Shown piece by piece: positions 25,832 through 33,131 of a stretch of DNA of 64,000 nucleotides (within the stretch, counting starts at the first letter, position 1; the number at the start of each line of letters is the position of its first letter). A program made the position numbers and the translations under genes. The stretch is from assembly GCA_024233215.1 (NCBI GenBank), contig JACKPW010000022.1:1-64000 (forward strand), written 5' to 3'. The DNA is from Verrucomicrobiales bacterium (GTDB taxonomy: Bacteria > Verrucomicrobiota > Verrucomicrobiia > Limisphaerales > J093). The notes beneath the pieces are model-generated. The model did not search any database and was not told where the DNA came from. It was given only the letters and a program-made list of their open reading frames with translations.

Positions 25832-27015
25832 TGACTCTCAATCGGGCTTCGCACGAAGCGACGCCGACGCAGCCACTCTTCGATCACCGCGCAGTCTCCG
25901 TCTCGTTCGTAGGTCATCGATTGCCCACGGTGGACGGTCACCTTTTCCCAGTTCTTACGGTGGGCTAACCGATAGCGGAACTTCGCGTACTGCGGGGAAT
26001 GCGCGTCAGGCGGCAGGAGGCGATTGTCTTGGCTGTTGTAGTGGAGCAAGGAGACATCCGGTTCCGCCTTCCAGATGATCTGCATCCCGATATTCTTGGA
26101 TGCCGAGAAGCAGACCTCCACAGGTTCAATGCCGGTCAGTCCCTCGATGTCCTCGCACTGGAAGATGCCCACGCTCTCCCCCAAGAGCGGTTCGAGGGTG
26201 ATCATCCGGGTCTTCGGGTCGAACACGTTGCCATGGCCGAACAACAGGCGTCCAAAGACGACCCGGTACCGGACGTGGTCCCGCGCCCGGTTGGTGTTTA
26301 GCCGCAGGTCGCCGTACACCTTGTGATAGACGATGGCGTCGTATTCCTCTGGGCGGAACACTTGACTCGACGGATTCCCTTCATCATCAACAGCTTCATG
26401 ACGCTCGACCTGGCCCGGATACCGGACCAGGAACCAGAGCTCTTTCGGGTACTCGTAGAGCAAGATGTTGGTGCCGCGCCCTAGTTCTTCCTGGTTGGCG
26501 AAATAATCCTCAAGTTCCTTCGTGGCTTCGGCCAAACGCTCCGGAGTGGGTGCTTGATAAGCATCGCGGAAGTCCCGGATCATGGGATTATACAGATAGG
26601 ATGACTTCCCAAAGATGCGGCCACGAGCGTAGCTGGCCTCTAGCAAGTCCTTGTTCTCCGGCCAGTTGTGCAACCAGACCTTCATCGCAAAATCCGGGCA
26701 ACTGACACCGTCCAAGCTGAAATCCAGCCGCCGTTTCCGGAACCGCGCCTCCTTCTCGATCTGGGCCTGGCCGCGTTTGTTCCCCAGAATGCTGACCAGG
26801 AAGAGCACCTCATCGAGTTCGGCGGGGATGTTCCCCACCATACACGCGTGCCGGACCGCGTCGTAATCGAGGTTCTTGCCGTCCGGGTCCTCCGGAAGGC
26901 TCAAGCCGCGCTCCTGCAGATGGTTCGGGAACTTCCCGAGCACCGCGCACAAAACCCTCGCGTCCAGCCGCTTAATTGCCCTGACCGTCGAAAAACATCG
27001 CTTCTTCCCTGCCAT
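25828..27015 (-). CDS. Unknown protein, first gene of a two-gene unit
   Basis: 395 residues, good AAAGGGG ribosome site 8 bases before the ATG. The N-terminus is basic (MAGKKRCFSTVRAIKRLDAR). The middle has an aromatic-rich region (WLHNWPENKDLLEASYARGR, YPKELWFLVRYPG) and a beta-rich end (YRVVFGRLLFGHGN). No membrane segment, no nucleotide-binding motif and no nuclease signature that I can see. It is translationally coupled to the HTH protein downstream. No function is assigned. Confidence 0.65.
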   Translation of the reverse strand: MAGKKRCFSTVRAIKRLDARVLCAVLGKFPNHLQERGLSLPEDPDGKNLDYDAVRHACMVGNIPAELDEVLFLVSILGNKRGQAQIEKEARFRKRRLDFSLDGVSCPDFAMKVWLHNWPENKDLLEASYARGRIFGKSSYLYNPMIRDFRDAYQAPTPERLAEATKELEDYFANQEELGRGTNILLYEYPKELWFLVRYPGQVERHEAVDDEGNPSSQVFRPEEYDAIVYHKVYGDLRLNTNRARDHVRYRVVFGRLLFGHGNVFDPKTRMITLEPLLGESVGIFQCEDIEGLTGIEPVEVCFSASKNIGMQIIWKAEPDVSLLHYNSQDNRLLPPDAHSPQYAKFRYRLAHRKNWEKVTVHRGQSMTYERDGDCAVIEEWLRRRRFVRSPIESQ

Positions 27016-27263
27016 TGACCGCCCCTTTCAAATTGCCCAAGACCGTCACCCCACCGGCACCCGCCGGTTGGGTCTATGTCGTGATCCTACCAACGCCTTC
27101 CGCTGAAGCACAGCCACGATTGGTGCCGAGCATCCGAGCAGCGCTTGACGCCGATCACCCTCGGCGAGCGGCACGGCCCGCTTCCTGCCAAGCACCGCCG
27201 TGGACCCGCAGGCCGGGTGGGGTTGCTGCCACCCAATGACTTGCGCCAGCGGGCGGCTGAATC
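27016..27263. repeat. Noncoding spacer with a partial copy (copy 0) of the array repeat
   Basis: At about 27180-27230 the plus strand reads GTGGACCCGCAGGCCGGGTG, matching the outer half of array copies 2 and 3 (GCGGACCCGCAGGCCGGGTG). The ATG-bearing half is not recognisable. This marks the left end of the repeat array. Confidence 0.5.
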
Positions 27264-27932
27264 CTACGGCAGGAGGAAGCGGTTGGTGAGGTTCGGGGGG
27301 CGCTGGAGGGAGTCGCCGAGACGTGCTGAGGTCAGTTGCTGGGCGGAGCCGTCACTCATCCCCACATTGCCACAACTCTCATGGCGGTCCTTCCCGTAGC
27401 CGACGATCAGGTTGGTCTGGGGGATCAGCCAGCCGGACCCCACGGGCACGCCGTTTGTGATCAGGTTGTCGTCGCCCACCAGGATCATCTGCGGCAGCAG
27501 TTCACCAGTCTCCATGCCGATGAAGTAGCTGATGTTGAGCGCGGTCAACGTGGCGAAATTCGTATCCTGCCGGCGGGAGTCCGTTGGACAGTGGAGCAGC
27601 TTGGCGTAGCGAAGCTCGTTAGAGAGGGCACGGAAGTGGGCGGCGATGTTGGCATCGAACTCCAGTGTGCCACCATCGTTGGTCGAAAGCCTCTGCGGAT
27701 AACGGTCGTTGTGGTCTGCGGCGAAGAGTCGGCAGGCGATGCCAATCTGCTTGAGGTTGTTCAAGCACTTGATGCGCTCCGCTCTCATCGGCGAATGGTA
27801 GGAAGGGGGAATGAGCATCGCAGCCAGCAAGACGATAACACCCAAAACGACCACCGCCTCAATCAACGTGATCGCCCGGCTGGCATGACGCCTTGCCAAG
27901 GGGGCCGTCCGGTCTGTGGCGCTCGTCTTCAT
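27264..27932 (-). CDS. Prepilin-type protein with H-X9-DG C-terminal motif
   Basis: 222 residues. A class III leader and helix is present: SRAITLIEAVVVLGVIVLLA, with the glutamate at +5 typical of type IV pilins and type II secretion pseudopilins. Next comes IKCLNNLKQIGIACRLFAAD, the standard continuation in this group. Near the end, H-ESCGNVGMS-DG is an exact H-X9-DG motif, a mark of the large prepilin-like families of Planctomycetes and Verrucomicrobia. The residue before the cleavage point is not the usual glycine. Not phage-like; probably host cargo. Confidence 0.8.
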   Translation of the reverse strand: MKTSATDRTAPLARRHASRAITLIEAVVVLGVIVLLAAMLIPPSYHSPMRAERIKCLNNLKQIGIACRLFAADHNDRYPQRLSTNDGGTLEFDANIAAHFRALSNELRYAKLLHCPTDSRRQDTNFATLTALNISYFIGMETGELLPQMILVGDDNLITNGVPVGSGWLIPQTNLIVGYGKDRHESCGNVGMSDGSAQQLTSARLGDSLQRPPNLTNRFLLP

Positions 27933-28038
27933 CTTGGGCTCGCAACGGAGACTCCAGCATCACGCGTGCCAGGCCAAGGGAATTCTCGGGCGGGCCTGCG
28001 ATCCCGACAAGGAAGCGCAGGCAGGGGGAAGGCGCCGG

Positions 28039-28395
28039 CTAATCACTCTCAACGCCTCGAGTAAATCGCTGCTGCCGCCTACGCTTTGATGTGCAACAGA
28101 TTCCATAGCCGACCATCCCAGCAGGGATGACGACAAATTGCCAGTAGCCAGCCGGTACCATGGCCCAAGTCCAACGAAACCTCCATTCGATGAACTCTTC
28201 CGACCCGTTGTCGATGAAGTATGGGTGGTGACAAACGCAGCCGAGCCCAACGGCGTAGGCCAACGTCAGGCACATGAGGACAGCCACAGCCGCCTTAGTC
28301 CTGACATCGCCGAATCCGTATCGTCCGGCCAAGAAGGGAACACCGAGAATTGTGGCCGCCGTAGCGATCACGAACATGTAGCCGCCAAGTAGCAT
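28039..28395 (-). CDS. Small membrane protein of the repeat array
   Basis: 118 residues with three or four membrane segments (YMFVIATAATILGVPFLAG, AAVAVLMCLTLAYAVGLG, WQFVVIPAGMVGYGI). Arginine-rich tail. A repeat-encoded 22-residue leader ORF ends 9 bases upstream and its final codons supply GGGAGG as ribosome site. No family recognised. Confidence 0.6.
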   Translation of the reverse strand: MLLGGYMFVIATAATILGVPFLAGRYGFGDVRTKAAVAVLMCLTLAYAVGLGCVCHHPYFIDNGSEEFIEWRFRWTWAMVPAGYWQFVVIPAGMVGYGICCTSKRRRQQRFTRGVESD

Positions 28396-28404
28396 GTGAC
28401 ACTG

Positions 28405-28520
28405 TTACCTCCCACCACCCACCACCCGAACCTCCCGGCCGGCTGCTGGTGACGTTGGTGCTTTGTCGTTCATTGCTGATCCCCGGAGCCTACCGCAGCG
28501 GGCCGGGGTGGGGCAAGGCG
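28405..28520 (-). repeat. Array repeat copy 1 with leader ORF (28405-28473)
   Basis: Minus strand: CCGCTGCGGTAG, then GGCTCCGGGGATCAGCA and ATG at 28473. The leader encodes MNDKAPTSPAAGREV and stops (TAA) at 28405 after 22 residues, 9 bases before the next gene's ATG. The TAG in the repeat is the stop codon of the upstream gene (28490-29236). Confidence 0.75.
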
Positions 28521-29236
28521 CTTGACTCTGGCCGCTTGGAGTCCCGTGCGTGAGCAGTCACTCTGGATGAGTTGGTTGAGGTCTGTGGGCCATCAAGGAC
28601 GACTATCCGCTCCTTCAGACCAGCGATGATCTTTGCCTTGCGGTTGGCTGGATACCGGTTGTCCTCAGAGAACCTTGCGATCAACCGCTCAATGCTCTTG
28701 TTGTGGGAGACAAACTGTTGTCTGAAGCGCAACTGCCGAGCCGTCGGCAGTAACCTGTTGATTTCATCCAACACGCGATACAGCTCTGGGACATAGCGAT
28801 TCTGTAACACGATTTCTCCCCCGTTTGCACAATCGTAGAAATGAAACCGGAGTTGGAAGCCGTCCTGCGTACTTGGGTCATCGTAAAAGGGATCAAGCGT
28901 TCGTAGCGGTACGTTGCTGATGGCGCTTAGCAGTGGGATCGCCGAGTGAGGGCTGAGTCGCTTCTCGAAGATGACGCGCTCCTGCTGAAGGACGCGGGGG
29001 AAGAGACGCGTCAGGCGTCCGTGCAAAGGTATGCCGAGCAGAGTCCGCTCATCGCTGCGGACTGTCAACGACGTCGGTGTGACTACGTAGTGTTGCCTCC
29101 GGCACGATGGGAACACCGTGCTGGTGATGGTCATAAGGGGCTCGCCCGGAGAGCCCAATAGGGCGCCGAAGCCGACAAGGACTGCCATCAGCAGGAGCAC
29201 AGTCAGTATCCTGGCACTCTTTGAGAGACGCTTCAT
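28490..29236 (-). CDS. Secreted or membrane-anchored hypothetical protein of the array
   Basis: 248 residues. N-terminal signal/anchor (ILTVLLLMAVLVGFGALLG, residues 10-28), then a soluble domain with FQLRFHFYDCANGGEIVLQN. The last codons (ALPHPGPLR and TAG) are supplied by repeat copy 1, so the true coding region was probably shorter and has read into the repeat. Upstream, repeat copy 2 encodes a leader ORF ending 16 bases before this ATG. Family not recognised. Confidence 0.6.
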   Translation of the reverse strand: MKRLSKSARILTVLLLMAVLVGFGALLGSPGEPLMTITSTVFPSCRRQHYVVTPTSLTVRSDERTLLGIPLHGRLTRLFPRVLQQERVIFEKRLSPHSAIPLLSAISNVPLRTLDPFYDDPSTQDGFQLRFHFYDCANGGEIVLQNRYVPELYRVLDEINRLLPTARQLRFRQQFVSHNKSIERLIARFSEDNRYPANRKAKIIAGLKERIVVLDGPQTSTNSSRVTAHARDSKRPESSALPHPGPLR

Positions 29237-29252
29237 TCCAAATGTTCAGCGG

Positions 29253-29425
29253 TCATCTTGGGCACGCGGTGTTCGATCCGCCATGCAAGGCCCGACCCAC
29301 TCGGCCGGCTGCTGGTGGCGTTGGTGCGTTGTGCTTCATTGCTGATCCCTGGACCCTACGCCCACCGCGGAAGTCAAGGCAAGCCCAGCCGCGGACCCGC
29401 AGGCCGGGTGGTGGGGGGGGGAGGG
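29253..29425 (-). repeat. Array repeat copy 2 with leader ORF (29253-29339)
   Basis: Outer half CGGCCTGCGGGTCCGCGG, then GGGTCCAGGGATCAGCA and ATG at 29339. Leader MKHNAPTPPAAGRVGRALHG, 28 residues, TGA at 29253, 16 bases before the next ATG (29236). It includes an asparagine-to-histidine change at position 3 compared with other copies. Confidence 0.75.
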
Positions 29426-29442
29426 GATCATGTCTGGCGAAG

Positions 29443-29994
29443 CTAATCCCTCTTCCTTGGCATCAAGTATTCGTCGTCGCCCAATCCTCGACTTCGCAGC
29501 CACGCGTCGCAGTCAGCATCCGTGATTCTGCCTTGCGAGTACTTCACCGCATGCGGGCGCAGCCGCCACGGCAGGTTCTCATAGGCTGCGAAGACAGCCC
29601 ACCGCGTCTCCGGTTCCTCCGCCAAAGTGAACAGCAACTCCAGGGTGTACGGCACCTCAGGCGGCTCTGCGAATACCTCGAAAGCCGCGATCTTCAGCGA
29701 AATGCCCATGCCCTCCGGATCATCGTCTGAGTATCTGCGCGCGAGCTCTCGGAGAATCTCCCACGCCTCGTTCCGAAGGTGCTCGTCGCCAACTCGAATG
29801 GTGAGCTCGTTCAGAACGGTGACCCGCAGCTGCGACGCAGTACCGGACAACAGCCTGGGATCAGCCAGCCAGCGGTGGAACACGCTCCACAGCGCATCGC
29901 GGCTTGCCTTTGAGTAGGCCGAGGCCTCGCAACCAGCCACCGCAGCATCGATCTCTGCTTCAGCAACCTCTACCAATGGTCGGTTTGCGGTCAT
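29443..29994 (-). CDS. Hypothetical protein of the array, alpha-helical
   Basis: 183 residues from ATG 29994, chosen because the leader ORF of repeat copy 3 stops 13 bases before it and its GGGGAGG is the best ribosome site. A GTG at 30021 would also be in frame. Helical, HEAT-like repeats: LSGTASQLRVTVLNELTIRV, NEAWEILRELARRYSDDD, VPYTLELLFTLAEEPETRWA. No family recognised. It resembles the small soluble proteins found in integron gene cassettes and immunity loci, but that is impression only. Confidence 0.65.
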   Translation of the reverse strand: MTANRPLVEVAEAEIDAAVAGCEASAYSKASRDALWSVFHRWLADPRLLSGTASQLRVTVLNELTIRVGDEHLRNEAWEILRELARRYSDDDPEGMGISLKIAAFEVFAEPPEVPYTLELLFTLAEEPETRWAVFAAYENLPWRLRPHAVKYSQGRITDADCDAWLRSRGLGDDEYLMPRKRD

Positions 29995-30007
29995 TCTTGA
30001 GCGGACG

Positions 30008-30155
30008 TTAATCCTCCCCACCCCCCACCACCCGAACCGCCCGGCCGGCTGCTGGTGGCGTTGGTGCGTTGTCGTTCATCGGTGATCCCGGAGCCTACCC
30101 CCAACTCCAGCGTCCCGGCAAGCCCAGGCGCGGACCCGCAGGCAGGGGGGGGGGT
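30008..30155 (-). repeat. Array repeat copy 3 with leader ORF (30008-30079)
   Basis: Outer half CTGCGGGTCCGCGCCTGGGC, then GGCTCCGGGATCACCG and ATG at 30079. Leader MNDNAPTPPAAGRAVRVVGG, 23 residues, TAA at 30008. The repeat begins directly after the stop of the lipoprotein gene (30158), with a run of ten C. Confidence 0.75.
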
Positions 30156-30157
30156 GA

Positions 30158-30607
30158 TCACTGCGCGGGGGGAGATGCTGCTTCGCGAACGATGGGGATC
30201 GCTTCCTGTTTTCGCCGGTGGTAGTGCCCATCGAACCGCATGTCAAAGTAATAGGTGACGGTGTTTGCGTTCGCTTCCACAATTGGGGGAAGATCACACG
30301 AGAAGGTGATTGAAGTGCTTTCTTCCCTTGCGACTCGCATCGTCACGGTTCGAAAGCCCTTGTCTACGTCTGTCTTGTAGTGACACCGCACCTCTCTAAA
30401 TCGATCACGCATCGCGCCTTTCCCTTCACCCCAAGCCGGCAGCACCAAGGTAAGCTCGGTTGGCTCGGCGAATCGAATCTGCGTTGGTGCGTGATGCTCA
30501 CTCCCACCACCGCCGATCTCGAAACCTGGGGGACGACATCCGGTCATAGCCCAGGTCAGGAAAAGGACCGTGGCCACTACTATTGAATGCTTGGGGCGTG
30601 TCTTCAT
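30158..30607 (-). CDS. Small lipoprotein of the array
   Basis: 149 residues from ATG 30607. Lipoprotein signal: MKTRPKHSIVVATVLFLTWA followed by MTGC, with the cysteine as lipidation site. Mature part beta-rich (EPTELTLVLPAWGEGKG, VRCHYKTDVDKGFRTVTMR). The frame is open upstream through repeat copy 4, whose DNAPTPPEAGRAG peptide is in frame with this protein, but no ATG remains in that copy. Function unknown. Confidence 0.65.
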   Translation of the reverse strand: MKTRPKHSIVVATVLFLTWAMTGCRPPGFEIGGGGSEHHAPTQIRFAEPTELTLVLPAWGEGKGAMRDRFREVRCHYKTDVDKGFRTVTMRVAREESTSITFSCDLPPIVEANANTVTYYFDMRFDGHYHRRKQEAIPIVREAASPPAQ

Positions 30608-30634
30608 GGAGATGCCTAGCGGCCTCGCCCGCCC

Positions 30635-30700
30635 ACCCCCCTTCCGACCCGCCCGGCCGGCTTCTGGTGGCGTTGGTGCGTTGTCCGGACCGTGCGGCTG
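30635..30700 (-). repeat. Array repeat copy 4, start codon lost
   Basis: Encodes DNAPTPPEAGRAGRKGGG in frame with the downstream lipoprotein. The upstream half, including the expected ATG, is replaced by unrelated sequence (CCGCACGGTCCGG). Confidence 0.65.
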
Positions 30701-30744
30701 ATCGGTAGGACCTTCGGCGCTTGGGGCACACTGGTTAGGCGGTG

Positions 30745-31380
30745 TCATGTTGACGTATCTGTCTCCTCCCAAGTAACTTCGGATGAGAGCACCCAGTTGA
30801 TAGCGCGCAACCGCTCCTCGGTCACTTGGCAAGGCAAGCCCGTCGGGATGCGCTGTCGCCGCAAGGATGCCTCGCGGACGGCCCAATGGAGTCGATAGAG
30901 CATGTCGGCCTCCGCGAGCAACTCATCGTTCGGGCGCATCTGGGCCCGCTCGATGAAATCTCCAACTGGTCCGCCCGGCTTTGGGACGAGGGTGACAAGC
31001 TCGTTGCCGCACGTCCGGAAATGGTCGGGACGAGGGATGAGCGACAACACCCACGCAAGCTCCCAAAGGCCCTCGACCTGCCACTGGAATTGCGCGCGCT
31101 GCTCGGGCTTCAGCAACTCGGCACGCACAACCTCGGCCTCACCCGCTGATGTGTGCTGGAACAACCCGTCGGACTCGAAGTAGCGCATAACCAAGTCGCG
31201 TGGCGCTCCACATGCGCGAGCCACCAAGCCGCTGAGAACGCAAACTCGCCAAGCGACCTGCTCCGGTGTGGCGACTGAAAGCTCCTCTGGTGACTCGGTG
31301 CAGGGAAGGTGCGGATTCACTGGAACCCCGCGGCTGCGCAAGTAGCTCTCGGTCTCCTCTTTTCTTGCGAACGGGGTCAT
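30745..31380 (-). CDS. DUF4272-like protein
   Basis: 211 residues. Features fitting the DUF4272 family: an early SRGVPVNPHLPCTESPEE, an R-x-C helix (QVAWRVCVLSGLVARACGA), and the W-x3-L core FQWQVEGLWELAWVLSLIPR. The family is widespread in bacteria and its function is unknown; I recall members near contact-dependent toxins. Leader ORF of copy 5 ends 15 bases upstream. Confidence 0.6.
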   Translation of the reverse strand: MTPFARKEETESYLRSRGVPVNPHLPCTESPEELSVATPEQVAWRVCVLSGLVARACGAPRDLVMRYFESDGLFQHTSAGEAEVVRAELLKPEQRAQFQWQVEGLWELAWVLSLIPRPDHFRTCGNELVTLVPKPGGPVGDFIERAQMRPNDELLAEADMLYRLHWAVREASLRRQRIPTGLPCQVTEERLRAINWVLSSEVTWEETDTST

Positions 31381-31395
31381 GCCGTTCGGAGCGGC

Positions 31396-31660
31396 CTAAT
31401 GTGGTGACGCCAAACTGAGTGTGGCCTGGCAATGACGCCGACTTCCGGTATTGGTTTCACGATGCACCGAGCCTAAACAGGTTATGCCCGGAGCGCAAGC
31501 GCCGGTTGGCCGAAACGGTTTCGGCTTCACGCAGCCTCCAGCACCGCCAGCGCCCGCTCGCGGTCCCGCCCGGCCGGCTGCTGGTGGCGTTGGTGCGTTG
31601 TCGTTCATTGCTGATGCCGGACCCTACCGCAGCGGGCCGTGGCGTGGCAAGGTGGGGTGG
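31396..31660 (-). repeat. Array repeat copy 5 with long leader ORF (31396-31608)
   Basis: CCGCTGCGGTAGGGTCCGGC, then ATCAGCA and ATG at 31608. The leader MNDNAPTPPAAGRAGPRAGA continues beyond the conserved part to 70 residues and stops at 31396, 15 bases before the DUF4272 ATG. The extra sequence is not conserved with other copies, yet the stop-to-start distance is kept. Confidence 0.7.
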
Positions 31661-31699
31661 GTTCGCAGCCCTGGTGGTCGAGCGACTGCCGTCCGGTGA

Positions 31700-32164
31700 T
31701 CATTTGGCGACGACGTGTGTGCCCGGCGGCAAATCCCCGATCTGCTGATGAACCTCGCTTGTGCCGGATTGGTAAGCCCTCAAATCCCAAATCACGATGT
31801 TCGCGGGCGACAACTCTCCGCCGAGCATGGGAGGCGTGCGGAAAGCATAGCATTGACCGGGCGCTCGAATCAGGCCGGACTTGCGCAACTCCTCCACCAG
31901 ATGGGACATCAACCATTCGCGCTGATACTCCTCCAGCTCCAACAACGCCTCGAACTCAGGTCGGGAGTCCGCGACCTGCTCTAACTCCCCGGCGACCAAG
32001 TCGAACATCAGGACATGGTCGTCGGCATCCCGAAAGAACCAGTCGCCGAATGTTGAGAGAAACAATGGCTGAAGGTGCTGCGGAATGCGCCATTCCCAGA
32101 GCGCAAGCAACTCAGGAGCGTCGAACTCTTCCGTGCTAATTGTCAGCTCGTTCGTCGGAATCAT
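31700..32164 (-). CDS. DUF1851/Tdi1-like immunity-type protein
   Basis: 154 residues from ATG 32164 (MIPTNELTISTEEFDAPELL). Characteristic segments are FGDWFFRDADDHVLMFDLVA, CYAFRTPPMLGGELSPANI and HQQIGDLPPGTHV, close to the DUF1851 C-terminal pattern of type VI secretion immunity proteins (Tdi1). An orphan immunity gene without its toxin is common in cargo arrays. The family call rests on motif memory only. Confidence 0.65.
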   Translation of the reverse strand: MIPTNELTISTEEFDAPELLALWEWRIPQHLQPLFLSTFGDWFFRDADDHVLMFDLVAGELEQVADSRPEFEALLELEEYQREWLMSHLVEELRKSGLIRAPGQCYAFRTPPMLGGELSPANIVIWDLRAYQSGTSEVHQQIGDLPPGTHVVAK

Positions 32165-32171
32165 CGCATTG

Positions 32172-32325
32172 CTACGTCGTGAGGGTAAACCACCTGGCAA
32201 CCGGCCCACCACCCACCGCCCAACCCGCCCGGCCGGCTGCTGGTGGCGTTGGTGCTTTGTCGTTCATCGCTGATCCCGGACCCTACCGCAGCGGGCCGCG
32301 GTGTGGCAAGGTAGCTGGTGCGGCG
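32172..32325 (-). repeat. Array repeat copy 6 with leader ORF (32172-32267)
   Basis: CCGCTGCGGTAGGGTCCGGG, ATCAGCG and ATG at 32267. Leader MNDKAPTPPAAGRAGWAVGG, 31 residues, TAG at 32172, 7 bases before the next ATG. Confidence 0.75.
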
Positions 32326-32345
32326 GGCCGGTTGGACGGCGGGGT

Positions 32346-32648
32346 TCAAGGCACTTGGTTCGCCTCCGGCATCAACTCCAGAATCCTCTCAGCAACTGGA
32401 AGTAGCGACTTCCATCGGCGGCAGCCGCGGAGAGCCATGTGTTCTCGTTCCACCTTCAGCAGGTGTTGCGCCACGGCTTGCGCCGAGCGAGTCTCAGCTG
32501 CCACGTCATAGACACCGCGAACGTACCCATCATACTCGTTTCGCCCTTCGGGCACTCGCGCAACCCCGATGGGGTCCCAATCGTGCAGAAGAACTCTCCC
32601 AATCTGGCGGTGCGCCTGGGCGATCTTGTCTATGTCGATGTCAGCCAT
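32346..32648 (-). CDS. Small protein with WDPIGV...EYDGYV motif
   Basis: 100 residues. IGRVLLHDWDPIGVARVPE followed by NEYDGYVRGVYDVAAE and VAQHLLKVEREHMAL is a pattern I have seen in many small uncharacterised proteins, including ones carried in integron cassettes. No catalytic motif. Repeat copy 7 lies directly upstream and its reading frame overlaps this start. Confidence 0.65.
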   Translation of the reverse strand: MADIDIDKIAQAHRQIGRVLLHDWDPIGVARVPEGRNEYDGYVRGVYDVAAETRSAQAVAQHLLKVEREHMALRGCRRWKSLLPVAERILELMPEANQVP

Positions 32649-32679
32649 CGTGAGAAGTTGCCGAACAGCTCACCACCCA

Positions 32680-32720
32680 CCGCCCTCACCGCCCGGCCGG
32701 CTGCTGGTGGCGTTGGCAAA
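32680..32720 (-). repeat. Array repeat copy 7, partial
   Basis: Encodes PTPPAAGRAVRAVGG in a frame that closes 13 bases inside the next gene. The MNDKA start is replaced; only a TTG is available. The outer half is missing. Confidence 0.65.
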
Positions 32721-32789
32721 TCATCGGAGGTTCTTGACCGCTCGGTGAAGCGCAGGCGGAGGCCGGCGCCATGGTTCGGCTCGCGTGTC

Positions 32790-33059
32790 CTACTCATGCC
32801 CTAAGTTCTTTTCGGTACGCTTCAACCGCTTCGCCCTGCGATTGAAATAGAACGCTGCCACCAGAATCAGCAGTGAAAGCGGTGTGCCGAAGAGGTAACG
32901 GCTCAATGGTGCGGTCTCTTGGTGGCTGCCAATTCTATACTGAATCGGATTCAACACGGGGTAGTAAGTGGCGACCAGTAGGAACGCACCAATAATCATG
33001 AAAGTCACCGCGACTACTTCGTAGGGCACCGATTTCGTCATCTCAATGCGCTGACTCAT
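32790..33059 (-). CDS. Small two-helix membrane protein
   Basis: 89 residues with two membrane segments (VVAVTFMIIGAFLLVATYY, TPLSLLILVAAFYF) and a basic C-terminus (RRAKRLKRTEKN), suggesting a hairpin with both ends in the cytoplasm. Lies between the array and the integrase. Family not recognised. Confidence 0.6.
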   Translation of the reverse strand: MSQRIEMTKSVPYEVVAVTFMIIGAFLLVATYYPVLNPIQYRIGSHQETAPLSRYLFGTPLSLLILVAAFYFNRRAKRLKRTEKNLGHE

Positions 33060-33131
33060 ATGCGGAGTCTAGCATGGACATGCACAACTACGCAAGCGGT
33101 TTGCGCTGAACGCAATGCCGGGATTGCCGTG

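Noticed and set aside
28405..32720. Canonical integron attC sites
   Set aside because: RYYYAAC/GTTRRRY cores not consistently present; only copy 6 has a GTTGGGC-like match.
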